This document shows, one piece after another, positions 8,200 through 16,521 of a DNA stretch of 64,000 bases. Each line of letters begins with the position of its first letter. Position 1 is the first letter of the stretch. The DNA is from CAZGTQ01 sp964528575 (lineage in GTDB: Bacteria; Planctomycetota; UBA1135; GCA-002686595): the NCBI GenBank assembly GCA_964528575.1, contig CAZGTQ010000053.1:11157-75156 (forward strand), read 5' to 3'. A program made the translations under genes and the position numbers. The notes under the pieces were generated by a model, which was given only the letters and a program-made list of their open reading frames with translations, did not search any database and was not told the origin of the DNA.

Positions 8200-10974
8200 G
8201 TGACCGACCTCCGCTCCATTCCCGCCGAGCTCGCGCTCGCCGACCTCGTCTGGCTGCGCGCGCTCGCCCTGCGCCTGGTGCGCGACGAGCACGCCGCCGA
8301 CGACGCCGTGCAGGAGGCCTTCCTGCGCGCGCTCCAGGCGGCGCCGCGTCGCCTGCGCGGTCCGCGCCTGCGCGCGTGGCTCGCGACGGTGCTGCGCAAC
8401 GCGGTCCGCCGCGGCCGCCGCGACGCCGCGGTGCGCCGCGAGCACGAAGAGCGCCGCGCGCTGGAGGCGCCGCACGCCGCCGACGACCCGCTCGAGCGGC
8501 TGCGCGTGCGGCACGAGCTCGCGAGCCACGTGCTCGCGTTGCCCGAGCCGTACCGCACCGCGCTCCTGTTGCGCTACCAGGAGGGCCTGTCGCACGCCGA
8601 GGTCGGCGCGCGCCAGGGAGTGAGCGAGGCCGCGGCGCGCCAGCGGGTCGCGCGGGCGCTCGCTCGTCTGCGTGAGCGGTTGGACGCGCAGCACGGCGGC
8701 GGGCGCGGCGCGTGGGCGCTCGCGCTCGTGTCGGTCGAGCGGTTCTCGCAACCCGCGCCGGCGCTCGCGCCGGCGGCGACGCTCGGAGGGATCCTCATGG
8801 CGACGAAGGCTCAGGCCGTCGCCGTCGCGGCGGTATGCGCCGTCGCGGCGGTCGGCGTGTGGATGGGAGCGCGTTGGGGCGCCAGCGAGCGCCCCCGCGC
8901 GGACGCGCACGTCGAGGTCGCGCCGGCGGCGAGCCTCGTCGCGCCGGACGCGGGCGACGCGGCGCCGCAGCCGGCGTCCGCGCTCGAGGCCGGGCGCGTC
9001 GCGTCCGCGGCGGCGCCGCCGCCGGTCGCGGCCGATCCGTTCGCGGCGATCGACCGCGAGCGCGACCTGCACGGCCTCGTGCTCGACCCGCAGGGAGCGC
9101 CCGTCGGTGGCGCGCGCGTCGCGCTCCTGCGCGACCCGCTGCGCACGTACGGCACGCTCCTCGTCGGTTTCGACGATCCGGGAGCGACGATCGCCGAGGT
9201 GCGCACCGAGGCGTCGGGCGCCTTCGTCTTCCCGCTCGAGCCGGGCGAGCCCGTCGACCTCGTCGTCGAGGCCGCCGGCTTCGCGCGCGCCCGGCGCGAA
9301 GGGCGCCTTCCCGGCGAGCGCGTCGTCGTACAGCTCTCCTGCGGCGCGGCTCTCGAAGGCCGCGTCACGGACGATCTCGGCGCGCCGGTCGCGCACGCGC
9401 GCATCGAGCTGACGAGCGAGCGTGGCGGCCACGTCCTGCTCGCGAGCGCGACCACCGACGAAGAGGGGCGCTTCGCTCTCGCCGATCTCGAGCCGGGGGA
9501 CGTCGACGTCGCCGTCCGCGCGCCGAGCTACGCGACGTCCGATCTGCGGCGCTCGGTCGAGCTCTCCGCGGGAGCGACCGCCCGGCTCGACCTGGAGCTC
9601 TCGCGCGGCGCGGTCGCGACCGGCCGCGTCGTCGATGCCGAGACCGAGCTCCCCGTCGCGGGCGCGCGCGTCGAACAGCGCTGGGGCGCGTCGAGCGTCC
9701 GCACCGGCGCCGACGGGCGCTACGAGCTGCGCGGCATCGACGCGAGCGCGTCGAGCGTGCTCGCGGTCGAAGCGGACGGTTACGCGGCGACCGAGGAGCG
9801 ACTGCCGGCGGGCGTCGACGGCCAGTACGAGCTCGACTTCGCGCTGCGCCGGGGCGTGCGCGTACACGGCCGGGTGGTCGGAGCCGCCGGGGAGCCGGTC
9901 GCCGGCGCGTCCGTCACGCTGGTCGGGGCGGAGCTCACGCCCGAGCTCCAGCGCCTCGCGTGGCGGCCCGTCGCGACCGCGGCCGACGGCTCGTTCGCGA
10001 TCGAGGACGCGCGCGTCGACTTGCCGCACGTGCTGCGGGTCGTCGCGCGCGGGCACGCGGGCGGTCTGTGGGACTTGCCGTCGCCGGAGTCCGGCGCGCG
10101 CGAGGTCGACGTCGGCACGCTCGCGCTCGCGCCGTCCGTCCTGCTGTGCGGAACGGTCGTGCTCCCCGACGGCGAGCCGGTCCCGCACTGCGACGTCTGG
10201 ATCCAGCCGAACCCGAGTGCGCGCGGAGCGCTCGGCGCGCCGCCGCGCCGCACGGCCGGCTCGTTCGCCGCGGATCGCAACGGGCGCACCGACGACCTCG
10301 GCCGCTTCGCGTTCGCCGGCCTGGCGCCCGGCGCGGCGGTCGTGCGCGTCCAGCCGCCCGGCGGCGGCTGGATCACGCGCGAGGTGGCGGTGCCATCCGA
10401 CGTGGGTCGCGTCGACCTGCGCGTCGAGCTCGACCTCGGGCTCGGGATCGTCGGTCGCCTCGTCGATCCCGGCGGCAGCCCGGTCCCGAACGCGTGGGTG
10501 CGGGTCGATGCGCAGGACGGCGCGGCGGGGTACGCCTTCGGGGACGCCGAAGGCCGCTTCCGGCTGGCGTCGCTCCCGCCGGGCGCGTACCGGCTGATCG
10601 CGACGCCCACCGACGCGCCGGCGGACGACGGCACGGTGCTGGCGCCCGCGACGCTCGCGAGCGTGTCGCCGGGGACGGCCCCGCTCGAGATCGTGCTCCC
10701 GCGCATCGCGGCGACGGGCGGCGTCGTGGTCGATGCGCTCGGCCGTGGGCTCGCGAACGTGCCGGTCGTCGCGCTCGCCGCCGGCGGCGAACGGCTGGCG
10801 CGCGCGACGACGGACGAGAGCGGGAGCTTCTTCCTGCGCGCGCGCTCGAGCGAGACGTTCGCGGTGCGTGCGGAGCTCGCGCGCGAGGGCGCGGAGCCGG
10901 CCGTCGCGACCGTCGAAGCGGTGCGCGAGGGCGACGCGGCGCTGCGGCTCGTGCTGCCGGTGCGCGTCGAGTAG
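8200..10974 (+). CDS. Membrane-tethered ECF sigma factor with CarboxypepD_reg-like repeats
   Basis: About 924 residues from GTG 8200; an ATG at 8107 is in frame but adds an unlikely Arg-rich leader. Residues 12-80 are sigma-70 region 2 (LADLVWLRALALRLVRDE, HAADDAVQEAFLRAL). Residues 105-165 are region 4 with its helix-turn-helix (LPEPYRTALLLRYQEGLSHA, then VSEAAARQRVARALARLRER). One hydrophobic segment follows at 203-228 (KAQAVAVAAVCAVAAVGVW). The rest is seven beta-sandwich repeats of the carboxypeptidase-regulatory type, starting near residues 290, 384, 473, 555, 648, 750 and 839 (for example LEGRVTDDLGAPVAHARIEL). The sigma part should be cytoplasmic and the repeats extracytoplasmic. ECF factors with membrane-spanning C-terminal extensions are known in planctomycetes. 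The sensing role and any release from the membrane are inference. Confidence 0.85.
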   Translation: MTDLRSIPAELALADLVWLRALALRLVRDEHAADDAVQEAFLRALQAAPRRLRGPRLRAWLATVLRNAVRRGRRDAAVRREHEERRALEAPHAADDPLERLRVRHELASHVLALPEPYRTALLLRYQEGLSHAEVGARQGVSEAAARQRVARALARLRERLDAQHGGGRGAWALALVSVERFSQPAPALAPAATLGGILMATKAQAVAVAAVCAVAAVGVWMGARWGASERPRADAHVEVAPAASLVAPDAGDAAPQPASALEAGRVASAAAPPPVAADPFAAIDRERDLHGLVLDPQGAPVGGARVALLRDPLRTYGTLLVGFDDPGATIAEVRTEASGAFVFPLEPGEPVDLVVEAAGFARARREGRLPGERVVVQLSCGAALEGRVTDDLGAPVAHARIELTSERGGHVLLASATTDEEGRFALADLEPGDVDVAVRAPSYATSDLRRSVELSAGATARLDLELSRGAVATGRVVDAETELPVAGARVEQRWGASSVRTGADGRYELRGIDASASSVLAVEADGYAATEERLPAGVDGQYELDFALRRGVRVHGRVVGAAGEPVAGASVTLVGAELTPELQRLAWRPVATAADGSFAIEDARVDLPHVLRVVARGHAGGLWDLPSPESGAREVDVGTLALAPSVLLCGTVVLPDGEPVPHCDVWIQPNPSARGALGAPPRRTAGSFAADRNGRTDDLGRFAFAGLAPGAAVVRVQPPGGGWITREVAVPSDVGRVDLRVELDLGLGIVGRLVDPGGSPVPNAWVRVDAQDGAAGYAFGDAEGRFRLASLPPGAYRLIATPTDAPADDGTVLAPATLASVSPGTAPLEIVLPRIAATGGVVVDALGRGLANVPVVALAAGGERLARATTDESGSFFLRARSSETFAVRAELAREGAEPAVATVEAVREGDAALRLVLPVRVE

Positions 10975-11031
10975 CCGAGTCGTTACGAGCGCGTGACGCG
11001 CGCCGGCGCCGCGCGCGCCGACGATGGGCGC

Positions 11032-12447
11032 GTGCACGCGCTCGTCCTCTCGCTCGCACTCCTCGTCGGCTCGGACGACGAGCGCTGGCTCGGTTGGCCG
11101 CTCCCGTCGCAGAGGCTCGCCGACCCGCCGCCGATCGTGCCGAGCGAGTGGCTCGTCGCGCGCGCCGGGGGACTCGATGCGGCGGCGATCGTCGCGCGGC
11201 ACCTCGTGGACGGCGCGCAGGCTCCGGAGGCTGGGGACGCGTGGGAGGTGCGCGGCGACGTCGCGCACCTGGTGGACGTCGTCGCCGCGTACGCGCAAGT
11301 CGAGTCGCCCGTCGCCGAGGTGCGCATGGCGAAGCTCACGGGCGGCGACGTGCTCGTCGTGAACGGCGAGCCGTTCCCCGGCGACCCGGAGCGCCGCGGC
11401 CTCGAGGGCGTGCCGGTCGCGCTGCGCGCGGGGACGAACGAGCTGTACGTGTTCGGCGCGCCGCAGGGCTTCGTGCTCGAGTTGTGGAAGCCGCGGGGGA
11501 GGCTCGTCGTCGGCAACTGGGACGCGGACTGGCCCCCGCCGGAGATCGAGGACTCGTTGTTCGACATCGAGCGCGTGCCGATCTACAACGCGTCGCTCGA
11601 GCGGGTGGAGGGGCTCCACTTCCACTACGGCGATCCGGTGGCCGATCCGCAGGCGCTTGCGTTCGATTGGAACGAGTGGTCGGACGGGGCCTCGATCCTC
11701 CCGCTCTGCAGCATCGGCGGCCGCGCCTGGAACGCCTTCGACGGCTTGCCCGAGGGCGCGCGGGAGGTCTTCGTGCCGATCGAGGTCTCTGCGGGCGAGG
11801 ACGAGGACGATGTGACACGCACGTACCTGCGCGGTCCGGTCGGCGAGGGGCGCGGCGAGATCGTGCCGGCCGGCGCGGGCCCGCCGTCCGGAGCGACGCT
11901 CGGACTCCTGGGGAAGCTGCTCACCGCCCGGCTCGGGCCCGACATCGAAGCGCGGCTCGAGGATCGTCCGAAGGGCTCGCACTGGGCCATCCCCGAGCTG
12001 GCGCTCATCTCCGTCTACGCGACCGGCGGCGGCGCGGAAGAGCGGAGTCTCGCCCTCGCGCGCTTCGATGCGGAACGGCTGCGCAGCCACACGCGCCTCA
12101 TGCCGACGCTCCTTCGCGACACCGACGCGGCGCAGGACCTGGCGAAGGAGCAGAGCTGGATCCGCCAACGCGTCGTCGTCGTGCTCCTGTACGGCACGGC
12201 GCGCACCAACGCGGCCTGGTCGGCGATCGGGTCGACCGCGGGCACGGACCGAGCAGAGTCGGACGCGCGCGCCGGTTGGATCTGGGACGAGGAGGACCCC
12301 GAGGTGGACGCCCCGCACGTCCTGCGGTTCGAGCACGGCGGCGCAGACGGCTTCGCCGCCGCGCTCGCGCTGCGCATGGCGGCGCTCGATTTCGGCGCTA
12401 CGCGTCTCGCGGCGACGCTCGAGGCGACCGGGCTGCGCGTGCACTGA
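11032..12447 (+). CDS. Exported protein of unknown function
   Basis: About 471 residues if translation starts at GTG 11032, which gives a signal-like N-terminus (HALVLSLALLVGS); GTG 10993 is in frame upstream but would bury it. The sequence is acidic and beta-rich. Features are AKLTGGDVLVVNGEPFPGD followed by VALRAGTNELYVFGA, a pattern seen in jelly-roll insertions of large planctomycete hydrolases, and RVVVVLLYGTARTNAAW near the C-terminus. I recognise no catalytic motif and cannot name a family. It lies 57 bp behind the sigma-fusion gene in the same direction, so co-transcription is possible. A short stretch after its stop resembles the tail of the next gene. Confidence 0.6.
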   Translation: MHALVLSLALLVGSDDERWLGWPLPSQRLADPPPIVPSEWLVARAGGLDAAAIVARHLVDGAQAPEAGDAWEVRGDVAHLVDVVAAYAQVESPVAEVRMAKLTGGDVLVVNGEPFPGDPERRGLEGVPVALRAGTNELYVFGAPQGFVLELWKPRGRLVVGNWDADWPPPEIEDSLFDIERVPIYNASLERVEGLHFHYGDPVADPQALAFDWNEWSDGASILPLCSIGGRAWNAFDGLPEGAREVFVPIEVSAGEDEDDVTRTYLRGPVGEGRGEIVPAGAGPPSGATLGLLGKLLTARLGPDIEARLEDRPKGSHWAIPELALISVYATGGGAEERSLALARFDAERLRSHTRLMPTLLRDTDAAQDLAKEQSWIRQRVVVVLLYGTARTNAAWSAIGSTAGTDRAESDARAGWIWDEEDPEVDAPHVLRFEHGGADGFAAALALRMAALDFGATRLAATLEATGLRVH

Positions 12448-12503
12448 GCCGCGTCCTGCCGATCGCCGCGCTCAACGGGCTCGCGCTCACGCTCGGCTCC
12501 TGA
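12447..12503 (+). pseudogene. Possible 3' remnant of a beta-helix-family gene
   Basis: Just after the preceding stop, 18 codons ending at TGA 12501-12503 read SRVLPIAALNGLALTLGS. The complete gene downstream ends GPIAELFALNGLGLTLGL. The shared PIA, ALNGL and LTLG elements, and similarity at DNA level around CTSAACGGGCTCG, suggest a leftover tail of a duplicated copy. It is short, so chance cannot be excluded. Confidence 0.35.
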
Positions 12504-12562
12504 CGGGCTGCGTCACGGCGGCCGGCGTTGCGCGATCGTCGGCGCCGTGCTCGACTCGTGCC

Positions 12563-14038
12563 ATGCAACGCCTCCTGCTCGGCCTCGTCGCGCCCTGCGC
12601 GCTCGCCCTCTCCGCGTCGGCGCAGATCATCGTGCTCGATGGGCAGGATCTCGCCGCCATCGTGAACGGCGCGCCCGGCGGGAGCGTGATCGAGATCCAG
12701 GGCAACGGGCCGTTCGTCGGCACGTTGTCGTGGAGCGCGAAGACGCTCACGATCCGCGCCGGGGCGGGGTTCGCGCCCGTGATCGAAGGAACCTCGTTCA
12801 GCGTCCTCTCGCTCTCGAACGCCAATCCGCCGACGACGGCGATCCTCGAAGGCCTGACGCTGCGCGCGGCGCCGCCGACGCCGACGAGCACGCCCGCCGC
12901 GATGTCGTTCACCGGGACCAGCCTCCAGCCCGAGGACATCGTCGTGCGGTGCACGGACTGCGTGCTCGAGGGCAACGTCTCGTCGAGCGGGACGGGCATG
13001 CACCGATTCACGGGAGCGTTCCGGGACACGCGCGTCGAGGGGAACTTCTCGCTCGGCGGCACGGGCAACCTCATCCAGAACGTCACGATCGAGGACTGCA
13101 CGATCGATGCGCTCAGCGCCACCACGACCGGTAGCGCGAGCGTCGACGTCGACGTGCGCCGCACCCGCGTGCTCGGGCGGCTGTCGGCGAGCCCGATCTC
13201 GTCGAGCGTCATCGACGTCTTCGCCGAGAGCACGATCCTCGTCGGCGGCGGGCCCAGCTCGGGCTCCGGCATTTCGCTGAGCGGCGCGTCGACCGGGCGC
13301 TTCGTCAACCTGACGGTCACCGGCTTCGATACCGGGATCGCCGCGCCGGCGGCGGTGACGTTCGAGAACATGCTCTTGTTCGGCAACGGCAGCGACGTCG
13401 CCAATTCGGTGAGCGCGGGGCAGATCTCCAATTCGCTCATCTCCGACGGGACGTTCAACGGCGCGAACGGCAACTTCGCCGCGACGCCGGGGGTCGACTC
13501 GCTCGGCGCGCTCGTTCTCGGCTCGCCCGGCCTCGACGCGGGCAACAACGCGGCGGCCGGCCTCGGCACGCTCGACCTCGCCGGGCAGCCGCGGATCCAG
13601 GACAGCGACACGAACGGCAGCGTGATCGTCAACGTCGGCGCGTACGAGGCGCTCGGCAACACGCTCGCGCAAACGGTGCTCGTGCCCGGCAGCGGCGTGA
13701 ATCCGATCGAGTACGTCGCGACGAGCCCGCCCGTGCTCGGCGGCACGTTCGGCGCGACGATCGCGACCAATCCGACGACGGTGCTGACGGTCGTCGCGAT
13801 CGACCTCATCAACGTCCCGCCGTACGTCGTTCCCTTCGCGGTCGGCGAGATCCTCGTGCCGGCGAGCGTGTTCATGGTCCTCGACGTCGCAGCGGGCGTG
13901 CACGCGATCCCCGTCCCGGCGAACCCGGCGGCGGTCGGCGCGACGCTCGGCTCGCAGGGCTTCCGCGCCGAGATCCTGCCGGGTCCGATCGCGGAGCTCT
14001 TCGCGCTGAACGGGCTCGGCCTGACGCTGGGGCTTTGA
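12563..14038 (+). CDS. Secreted right-handed beta-helix protein
   Basis: 491 residues from ATG 12563, with a clear signal peptide (LLLGLVAPCALALSASAQ). Residues of about 25-330 are short periodic strands rich in N, G, S and T (for example ILEGLTLRAA, DCVLEGNVSSSG, NVTIEDCTIDALS), typical of a parallel beta-helix of the pectate-lyase type. Around residues 310-350, GSPGLDAGNNAAAGLGTLDL and then DTNGSVIVNVGAYEA match the closing segment seen in many beta-helix proteins of surface-anchored families. The last 110 residues are a beta-sandwich ending ALNGLGLTLGL, related to the terminal module of other secreted proteins here. Catalytic residues cannot be assigned; it may be an adhesin or polysaccharide-binding protein. 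Confidence 0.75.
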   Translation: MQRLLLGLVAPCALALSASAQIIVLDGQDLAAIVNGAPGGSVIEIQGNGPFVGTLSWSAKTLTIRAGAGFAPVIEGTSFSVLSLSNANPPTTAILEGLTLRAAPPTPTSTPAAMSFTGTSLQPEDIVVRCTDCVLEGNVSSSGTGMHRFTGAFRDTRVEGNFSLGGTGNLIQNVTIEDCTIDALSATTTGSASVDVDVRRTRVLGRLSASPISSSVIDVFAESTILVGGGPSSGSGISLSGASTGRFVNLTVTGFDTGIAAPAAVTFENMLLFGNGSDVANSVSAGQISNSLISDGTFNGANGNFAATPGVDSLGALVLGSPGLDAGNNAAAGLGTLDLAGQPRIQDSDTNGSVIVNVGAYEALGNTLAQTVLVPGSGVNPIEYVATSPPVLGGTFGATIATNPTTVLTVVAIDLINVPPYVVPFAVGEILVPASVFMVLDVAAGVHAIPVPANPAAVGATLGSQGFRAEILPGPIAELFALNGLGLTLGL

Positions 14039-14055
14039 GCCGAGCGAGCGAACGC

Positions 14056-14511
14056 ATGCCGGCCTACGAGAGCAAGCAGGTCGCCGTGTGGGGTCTGTGG
14101 CTCGCGGGCGCGTTCGCGTTCGCCGGCATCGCGCTCGGCGTCTGGGCGCTCGCGGCCGGACGGCCGACGGAGGCCGCGTTCTGCGCGCTCCTCCTGCTCG
14201 TCGCGCTGCTCGTGTCGAACTTCGCGGTGCTCACCGTGCGCGTCGGCCACGACGACGTGTGCTGGTCGTTTGCCGCGGGCCTCGTCGGACGGCGGATCCC
14301 GCTCGCCGACGTGCGCGCGGTCGAGGTGCGCCGCTCGCCCTGGTACTGGGGCTGGGGCATCCGCTGGACGCCCCGCGGCTGGCTGTGGCGCTCGAGCGGG
14401 CTCGACGCGGTGTGGATCGAGCGCGCGAGCGGCAAGCGCGTCGGCGTCGGGTCGCCGCAGCCCGAAGAGCTGGCGCGCGCGATCGGCGAGCGGTTGGCCC
14501 TGCGCGGGTGA
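14056..14511 (+). CDS. Small membrane protein with a PH-like domain
   Basis: 151 residues from ATG 14056; a TTG at 14035, overlapping the previous stop, is an alternative. Two hydrophobic helices at about residues 11-30 (VWGLWLAGAFAFAGIALGVW) and 38-58 (FCALLLLVALLVSNFAVLTV) form a hairpin, followed by a cytoplasmic beta-rich domain. The pattern VRVGHDDVCWSFAAGLVGRR, then IPLADVRAVEVRR and WIERASGKRVGVGS is that of bacterial PH-like domains attached to membrane hairpins. The role is unknown. Its TGA overlaps the GTG of the next gene, so the two are likely translationally coupled. Confidence 0.65.
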   Translation: MPAYESKQVAVWGLWLAGAFAFAGIALGVWALAAGRPTEAAFCALLLLVALLVSNFAVLTVRVGHDDVCWSFAAGLVGRRIPLADVRAVEVRRSPWYWGWGIRWTPRGWLWRSSGLDAVWIERASGKRVGVGSPQPEELARAIGERLALRG

Positions 14512-15200
14512 GCTGGAGCGGCGCGCGCTTGCACGTCCCCGAGCTGCCGGTCTCCCAGCGTTTCGCGCTCGACGAGACGCCCGAGCGCTGGACCGCGTTC
14601 GCCGCGCGCGGCGCCGTGACCGCGGCTCCCGGGAGCCGCTGGTACGAGGCGCGCGACGCGGACGGCGCGTTGCGTGCAGCGCTGCGCCCGCCGCTCGTCC
14701 TGCTCGACGGCGACGGCTTGCCCGCGCCCGACGAGCTCGCGCGCCGCGCCGAGGCGGGACCCGGCCGGTACGCGGTGCTGCTCTTGCGGTCGGGCGCGGC
14801 CGCGCTCGGCCTGTTCGACGACGGCGAGCTCGTCGAGCACAAGACGTTCAAGCGCTACACCGTGCGCGGGAGCGGGCGCGCGCAGACGACGCACCTCGCG
14901 ACGAAGGGCAAGTCGCGCTACGGCTCGCGCCTGCGGCTGCGCAACGAGGAGCGTCTGCTCGAGGAGGTGAACGAGCGGCTCGGGCGCTGGTGGAAGGACG
15001 AGCCGCCCGCCGAGCGGCTCTACGTGTCGTGCCCGGTGCGCCTCGCCGCGCGGCTCGCGCGCGCCGATCCGCCGCCGCCGGTCGCGCTCGACGGGTCCGA
15101 GCGGGTGCGCATCCCGCTGCACGTGCACGCTCCGAGCTTCGAGGAGCTCGTGCGCGTGCACGCCTCGATCGCGCGCGGCCGCGCGTGGTCCGACGCGTAG
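14508..15200 (+). CDS. Vms1/ANKZF1-like release factor domain protein (VLRF1 family)
   Basis: 230 residues, starting at a GTG that overlaps the upstream stop (GTGA). The diagnostic region is HKTFKRYTVR (about residues 111-120), then a basic linker with Gln at about 126 (GSGRAQTTH), then SRYGSRLRLRNEERL. In Vms1/ANKZF1 and related VLRF1 domains the same order is seen: HKxFxRYxxRxKQGxxQ followed by an AGSxLRRYNE element, with the Gln needed for peptidyl-tRNA cleavage on stalled large ribosomal subunits. The GLFDDGELVEHK strand before it also fits. Bacterial members of this eRF1-like group are proposed to rescue ribosomes. There is no zinc finger or ankyrin part. Activity is inferred from the motif only. 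Confidence 0.65.
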   Translation: MSWSGARLHVPELPVSQRFALDETPERWTAFAARGAVTAAPGSRWYEARDADGALRAALRPPLVLLDGDGLPAPDELARRAEAGPGRYAVLLLRSGAAALGLFDDGELVEHKTFKRYTVRGSGRAQTTHLATKGKSRYGSRLRLRNEERLLEEVNERLGRWWKDEPPAERLYVSCPVRLAARLARADPPPPVALDGSERVRIPLHVHAPSFEELVRVHASIARGRAWSDA

Positions 15201-15210
15201 CGCGAGCCGA

Positions 15211-16521
15211 TCAGAGCGTCTCGTCGAGCAGCAGCAGCGCGCTCGCGTGGCCGAGCCAGAGCGCGAATGTCGCGTCGACGTGCGCCGTCTGCACGTAGAT
15301 CGAGCGCGCGAGCGTCGTCGGGCTCGCCGCCGGCCCGATGGGCACGAACGACAAGAGCGTCCCGCTCGCCGGCACGACGCCGAGCGGCAGCAGGACGAAC
15401 GAGGGGTCGATCACGAGCGTGCCGCCGAACGCGTCGAGCGGGATGTCGCCCTGCGCCGCCGCGAGGCCCGCGACGACGACCTCGCCGGGGGCGCCGCTCG
15501 CCCACAGGAGCACGGATTCGCCCTCGCGCACCGGCGTGCTCGTCTCGAGGCGGCGGGCCGCTCCGGGGAGCGCGAGCACCGTCCCGCCGTCCTGGTCGAC
15601 GTCCTCGCCCGCGGCGCCGGCCGAGCACGCGGCGCCGCCGGCCGCGCCGCTCGCTCCCGGCGCGTACGAGAGATCGTGCACGCGCAGCGTGGCGGTGCTC
15701 CCCGGCGGCAGGCGCAAGCCGTCGCCGCCGTCGCCGCCGCCGGCGCACATCGCCCCGTTGCTCGATCCCGCGCCGCCGGCGCCTGCGCGCACCGTGCACC
15801 CCGACGCGAGCACCGTGCCCGCCGCGAGCACCGCTCCCGAGCCGCCGCGGGCGCCCGCGAACGGCGCCTGCACCAGGGAGCTCCCGCCGTCGCCGCCCAG
15901 GAGCTCGCACGCGAACAGGCTCACGCGCGCGCCGAGCTCGACGACGAGCGCGTCGCCGCCCGCGCCCGTCACGCCCTGGAGCAACTGATCCACGAGGTCG
16001 GGCCCCTGCGCGCCTCTCAGCGTGCAATGCGCGAGCACCACTTCGTCGCAGTCCGAGACGAGCGCGGCGGGAAACGAGTCGGCCTGCGTCGTCGACGCGT
16101 ACGAGTTGTCGCCGGAGCCGCCCCACAAGTTGCAGCGCTCGATCCACACCGGGCCGTCGCACCCCACGGCCGTCAACGCCGCCGCGCCCTGCGGGACGAC
16201 GGCGACGCCGCGCATCACGAACGACTGCGACGCGGCGAGCCCGCTCACCGTGAACGTGCCGAGGATGTTGACGCTCAGCGCCTGGCCGAGCTCCGCGCAG
16301 AGCACGAGCGATTTCCCGGTGACCTGCACCGATTCGAGGTAGAGCCCCGAGCGCGCGACGATCACGTCTCCGTCGGCCGCGGCGTCGACCGCGGCTTGGA
16401 TCGACGTGAAGTCGACCCCGACGCCGGGCGCGTCGTCGACCAGCCAGACGCTCTGGGCGGACGCGGCGGGGCCGAGGAGCAGGAGAACGGCGCAGGAGCG
16501 GAACGCGATCTTCATGTTCAT
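15211..16521 (-). CDS. Secreted beta-helix protein, third of three tandem paralogues
   Basis: 436 residues. The signal peptide ends at SAQSVW, then DDAPGVGVDFTSIQAAVDAA opens a parallel beta-helix (periodic strands to about residue 320), with Gly/Asp-rich loops such as GGDGGDGLRLPPGS. The C-terminal ~110 residues are a beta-sandwich ending IYVQTAHVDATFALWLGHAS followed by ALLLLDETL. The ATG at 16519-16521 overlaps the TGA of the upstream paralogue (ATGA), so the pair is translationally coupled. FTSIQAAVDAA resembles the glycosyl-hydrolase/pectate-lyase N-cap, but I see no conserved catalytic carboxylate pattern. It ends 10 bp from the convergent VLRF1-like gene. Confidence 0.78.
   Translation of the reverse strand: MNMKIAFRSCAVLLLLGPAASAQSVWLVDDAPGVGVDFTSIQAAVDAAADGDVIVARSGLYLESVQVTGKSLVLCAELGQALSVNILGTFTVSGLAASQSFVMRGVAVVPQGAAALTAVGCDGPVWIERCNLWGGSGDNSYASTTQADSFPAALVSDCDEVVLAHCTLRGAQGPDLVDQLLQGVTGAGGDALVVELGARVSLFACELLGGDGGSSLVQAPFAGARGGSGAVLAAGTVLASGCTVRAGAGGAGSSNGAMCAGGGDGGDGLRLPPGSTATLRVHDLSYAPGASGAAGGAACSAGAAGEDVDQDGGTVLALPGAARRLETSTPVREGESVLLWASGAPGEVVVAGLAAAQGDIPLDAFGGTLVIDPSFVLLPLGVVPASGTLLSFVPIGPAASPTTLARSIYVQTAHVDATFALWLGHASALLLLDETL

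Noticed and set aside
8020..12444. A minus-strand open frame of about 1470 codons opposite the sigma-fusion gene and its neighbour
   Set aside because: The translation is low-complexity RRR/ARA/GAR text without domains; the plus-strand genes explain the region fully.
15267..16253. Plus-strand Arg/Pro-rich open frames opposite the beta-helix operon
   Set aside because: They mirror the Gly/Asp/Ala-rich coding strand and show no initiation signals; the minus-strand genes are strongly supported by paralogy.
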